A DNA stretch of 64,000 bases, taken from NCBI GenBank assembly GCA_963402885.1, contig OY727102.1, forward strand, positions 7,812,001 through 7,876,000, given 5' to 3'. Source of the DNA: Antedon bifida. Taxonomy: Eukaryota > Echinodermata > Crinoidea > Comatulida > Antedonidae. Positions 59,988-64,000 of this stretch are shown one piece after another. The translations under genes were made by a program, and so were the position numbers. Each line of letters opens with the position of its first letter. The stretch's first letter is position 1. Under the pieces are notes generated by a model that worked only from the letters and a program-made list of their open reading frames with translations, had not been told where the DNA came from and made no database searches.

Positions 59988-60155
59988 GACTTTTTCACAT
60001 TCTCACAGATTTCCGCATCTTAGCATTTCAAATTAAGTAAGTAAATTTCAGTATATCACAAGGCGGTTTAGAATTGATGTTCTATGCCTAATGTGTTTAT
60101 ATATATTATTAGAATAACTTTTGAATTCATTGATTGTGAGTCATTTCACATTTTA

Positions 60156-61005
60156 TTTAGATCCTATATTAGACCTCACTTGGAATATTGTGTGCAGACA
60201 TAGTGCCCATACTATACAAGAAAGATATTCAAATGTTGGGAAAGGTCCACATGTTCAGATCCATGGAGTTATGCTTTCGTATCGCAAACAATGTCATATT
60301 ATAATTAGCGTCGTAACAGCAAAGTGTTCAGATTTGCCTAGCTAACGCTTTCGTTTCAAACTGAATTGTCACCGATTTGGGTGAACATCTGGTATGCAGG
60401 AGTAAATTTGATTGGTTACAGGTCAAAATTGTTGATGCATGACTTTCGTATCATAAGCGGCGTCCACTAATCGTGTACCTTGAGCTGTCGTAACGAACGA
60501 AAGAGTAGTGTCGCACGAGGTGGCTTCCACTAATCTTTTCCTGGTTCAGACCTATGGAGTTGTACGCCGCGTACAATACGAAAGCATAACTCCGTAGGTC
60601 TGAACATAGTTTCAGACAAGATCTATCATGTGAATTGCGGTTTCAACAATTAAATAACTACCCACTAGCAGTCAAAAGGTTAAGAGGACACCTAATAGAA
60701 ACATAAACAATTCTTACAGGAAAAGTGGATAGGTCCTACTAGTTCTTCAATATTTTTACCTATACATACGGATAGCATTACCCGTGGGCATAATCTGAAA
60801 TTATATAAGCCTGTAATGAAGAAGAGTTTAAAACTGAGAAAGCACTTTTTGAGCTTGAGAATAATAAATCAGTGGAACGCATTGCCATGTGAACGTTTTT
60901 GAAGGAAAAGTAAACAAGCATTGGTCAAATAAGGACTTTAATACCATTCTGGGCTCCGAAGCATAACTGGCTGTGGGTCACAAGAGGCAAATTAGCCTAT
61001 GAAAT
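60156..61005 (+). pseudogene. CR1-like LINE reverse transcriptase C-terminus, split by a MITE
   Basis: FRSYIRPHLEYCVQT, stop, CPYYT precedes the insertion. After it come YPLAVKRLRGHLIET, stop, TILTGKVD, then RGHNLKLYKP and LSLRIINQWNALPCERF. The end has WAPKHNWLWVTRGKLA in another frame. The order and motifs are those of the CR1/L2 RT C-terminal region. Several stops show decay. Confidence 0.75.
60251..60607. mobile_element. Foldback MITE inside the CR1-like fragment
   Basis: Termini ATGTTCAGATCCATGGAGTT and its near-complement ending TCTGAACAT. The right end is itself a hairpin (GTTCAGACCTATGGAGTTG with ACTCCGTAGGTCTGAAC, 60544-60606). No exact target duplication was found. Confidence 0.7.
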
Positions 61006-62662
61006 GTATACCAACACGCAATCAGTTTTAATACAACCCATATCAAATACCTACATGACTATTAATAAGTTACTAGTTACATTAGTAAAGTGTATCGCCA
61101 TACGCCAACAATACTTTCTACAGAGTAGGCCTACAGTATAATCACACTGTGTATGTATTTTGCAAGGCACTGAATCATTTTTCTGCTCATGTAGCGTTGC
61201 CTAACAAATAACGAAATAAAAGTTATCTTGGATAGGCATAAGAACAACAAAATGAGTGAACAGCAATCATCACAAAGCAAAAGGTTAGTATTGCAGTGAT
61301 TATTGACGCGTGTAAATGTGTATGCACATTAGTGATAGCCATGATAATAAAACCAGTAAAATCAGGGAAATCTAACAACAGGATGCTGAGCTCCGGAGAT
61401 CAAATTGTTTCTCTGTGGCTGCGACACGATCAGTTCCATAATTTAGGACCAGCAAAACTAATAGCAATTTCTTGTTTAATGCTAATTATAGAAAGGGAAC
61501 AGATCTATCTGATTGCTTGAAGCAATTATTGGCGATAATCTTGAGTTTGTTTTGATACTCGGATGCAGGAAGATCTCTTTTTATTCTATTATAATTAACT
61601 TATGTTTTTGTTTTTCACAAAATAAATATTTATTGCCAATCTATTAGATGTGTATATAATGTTGATTGTACACTGCATGTTTTATTGCCTAATTTCAAAA
61701 TATGATTTATTTCTCTTATTATTGAATATCTCTAAAGTTATTGTTTTGTTTGATCAACAATATAATAAGCATATGGATGAGAAAGGATACAGTCGATACA
61801 TTATAATAAAATAAAAGTTGATAACAAAAATCCCATACATATAAGACTGAAATGAAATTTAGGTCTAACACAAACATAAACAAATTTTTAAAAAAGACGA
61901 TGCCCGGAGTGCCCAATAAAGTTCAATGACTTATTTCCATTGAAATCTAAAAAAAGAGTAAAAACCAATAAAAAGAAAACACCGTATTTGTTGTTTACCG
62001 TCCCGATGATGCGAAAAGCTCCCCATTGTTTATAGCTGCGACGGTATTGGCGTCCTATAAAAATAATTTTGGTCACGCCGCCAACGCCAATCCGTGTTCA
62101 CTTTCCTATTTCAGTCTGACCTCGATCAGTGGTATTGTATCACATCTTTCTATACTAATCTATATCTATAATATTACACTAGTATATTATTCTTATTCCA
62201 GACAGTGATACTGTAAGTATGTGTAGTAGACTATTGAATATTAAGAATATTTGGCTAGCTAGGCTAAAACACTTGTTTTTGAACGGCTATTCATTGGCCC
62301 TTGCCAAGGAAAGCTAAGTAAGGGTCCTAAAATAAAGAATAAACAGAAACCAAACGAGACTCAGAATGTTGCAAATACCTACCAAACGAGAGTAGATAAT
62401 TGTTAATTAATTGTCAAAACACACATTTTATAACAAAAATTGTCCGAATTTATGTTAGAAACATGAATTTAGCAACAAAAACACTAAAACCAAACGTGCG
62501 TATCTATGGCACGCACAAAGTGCCTTTAATTGGAGAACAATGAGTATTGAACAACAGCAGATCGTTATCATTTGTGTTTTTACTTTGATCGTTTTAACAT
62601 AATATAATAATTTAGGAAAACATGACATTGACCTTTGATAATATATTAAAATATGATTTTAT
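61006..62662. other. Spacer, nothing recognised
   Basis: No exon, RNA gene or repeat family identified on either strand. Short frames lack recognisable motifs. Confidence 0.5.
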
Positions 62663-63056
62663 TAAGTATATAAATGGGTTATTATTTATTTTAGTACATA
62701 AATATACGAAATAAGGTATGCGAATGGAATTAATATAAATGTATAGTTTGGTAAATAAAAGGTTGTTTTTTGTTCATAATTGATTTAATCATGGTACTGT
62801 ATGTTTTTAAAATATTATTTAAGCTTTATTATAAATATTTCCAACTAAGTATATAAATGGGTTATTATTTATTTTAGTACCGGTACATAAATATACGAAA
62901 TAAGGTATGCGAATTAATATAAATGTATAGTTTGGTAAATAAAAGGTTGTTTTTTGTTCATAATTGATTTAATCATGGTACTATATGTTTTTAAAATATT
63001 ATTTAAGCTTTAAGTATATAAATGGGTTATTATTTATTTTAGTACATAAATATATG
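62663..63056. repeat. Tandem repeat of about 165-183 bp, about 2.3 copies
   Basis: Copies begin at 62663, 62846 and 63011 with TAAGTATATAAATGGGTTAT. They share TAAAAGGTTGTTTTTTGTTC and differ by small indels. Confidence 0.9.
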
Positions 63057-64000
63057 TTTCATAAAGTCCCAATTAGTGAGTTAACCGATGACGCCCTGCT
63101 ACTTGCCCTAAGTCTGTATTTGTATTGTCTTTTTTATGTCCACCCATCGCACAGTCGGCCAGATCAATTCAAAGTGTGCCAAAAGTCCAAATTGTGTCTT
63201 GTAACCATAGAAACTCTGGAAGAAACCATGAAATTTCACTTAATATGAGCAAAAACAGTTTTGATGAATTCCCTATTATTTTTTCTAAAAAATTTGGATT
63301 TGATACTGCATGACATTTTTATCTATTATTAACCATATTAGGCAGTAAAAATAAAATTCCCATTATTGCTTTATTTTGGGGTTAAAGGTCACCAAATATA
63401 GGCCAAAATACAAAAAAATCGCATTTTTTAAATAAGTTACACCACCAATGCTGTTGTGCTTATTTATGAATTACCCTTACCCAATTAACGTTTGTTACAC
63501 TTCACCATAATTTAATTGTGTGCATATTTCTGATATACAAATAATCTGCAACGCTTGTATAATGTGTAACATTTTATACTAATATTCAAGCTGTTTATTT
63601 AGGCTATCGATCTCTGTAGAGCAATAGCCTATTGTTATTCTCAAGTTTTTCATTTTGTCTGCTCATATTTTGTGCACCGCAAATCTCTATAACGGCGAAA
63701 GCAGTTATGTTGTAACTTGGACTGCAAACGCGTGATTTTCTGAAATTGACTATTGACTGAAATTTAAAACTAACGGTTTTTGGATTAAACTTGACACACG
63801 TATGCTTCATGTCAAGGGTCATTTCCCTGTATCATCAGCAACATTTTGAAGGGTTTTTTTAACGTACGCGCGCTTTGAAAGTTAAATATGCTCAAATATA
63901 ATTTCCACTCAAATTTCAGGACATTTTAAGCATTTCTCGCTTTTGTGCACACAGCTTGTACGCAGATTAGAACGACCGTTTTGCACACTTGATATTTGTT
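63057..64000. other. Right edge, nothing recognised
   Basis: Mixed-composition sequence without a gene or repeat that I can support. Confidence 0.5.

Noticed and set aside
59637-60023. 128-codon frame ending in a hydrophilic tail
   Set aside because: It runs through the transposon terminus and the tRNA-like sequence, so it is not a coherent protein.

Overview
This is a eukaryotic window with long introns, canonical GT/AG splice sites and many transposons. It looks AT-rich by eye and comes from an animal. Multi-MAM-domain membrane proteins, CR1-like and L1-like LINEs, tRNA-derived SINEs and many short TIR elements suggest a marine invertebrate. An echinoderm or other non-vertebrate deuterostome is my guess, held with low certainty.

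The real genes are all on the minus strand. They form a head-to-tail cluster of three paralogues that encode MAM-domain receptor-like proteins. Gene C (52708 to 33984, 15 coding exons, 960 aa) has a signal peptide, five MAM domains, one transmembrane helix and a short tail. Gene B (25156 to 12370, 22 coding exons, 1460 aa) has a signal peptide, eight MAM domains, one transmembrane helix and a short tail. Gene A (4274 to beyond the left edge, 7 exons visible) is a close paralogue of the first part of B. I assembled the exons by hand. Every junction has an AG acceptor and a GT donor, and the reading phase closes across all exons of each gene. Most MAM domains are three-exon cassettes (N, M and C exons) with phase-1 introns at both edges, a phase-1 intron between N and M, and a phase-0 intron between M and C. 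A relic pair of MAM exons (28105 to 27664) lies between B and C.

Mobile DNA fills the space between and inside these genes. At 4890-9286 a head-to-head double copy of a DNA transposon sits inside a tRNA-derived SINE, with a 3-bp ATG target duplication. It encodes an XPG/FEN1-like nuclease, which points to the Academ group. One copy is interrupted by a TTAA-flanked MITE (6733-7359) and by a LINE 3' end (5905-6081). A second element with very long inverted arms and a 3-bp duplication (56533-59708) carries a 30-bp minisatellite as its core. Two more copies of the TTAA MITE lie back to back in an intron of gene C (41413-42294). A decayed L1-like LINE (about 28930-33035) lies between C and the relic. 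A CR1/Jockey-like LINE fragment (42817-44155) is in a gene C intron, and another CR1-like fragment (60156-61005) is split by a foldback MITE.

Regions right of gene C (52709-64000) and between B and A (9346-12157) hold only repeats and unrecognised sequence. Functions beyond cell-surface adhesion or receptor roles cannot be read from the sequence.
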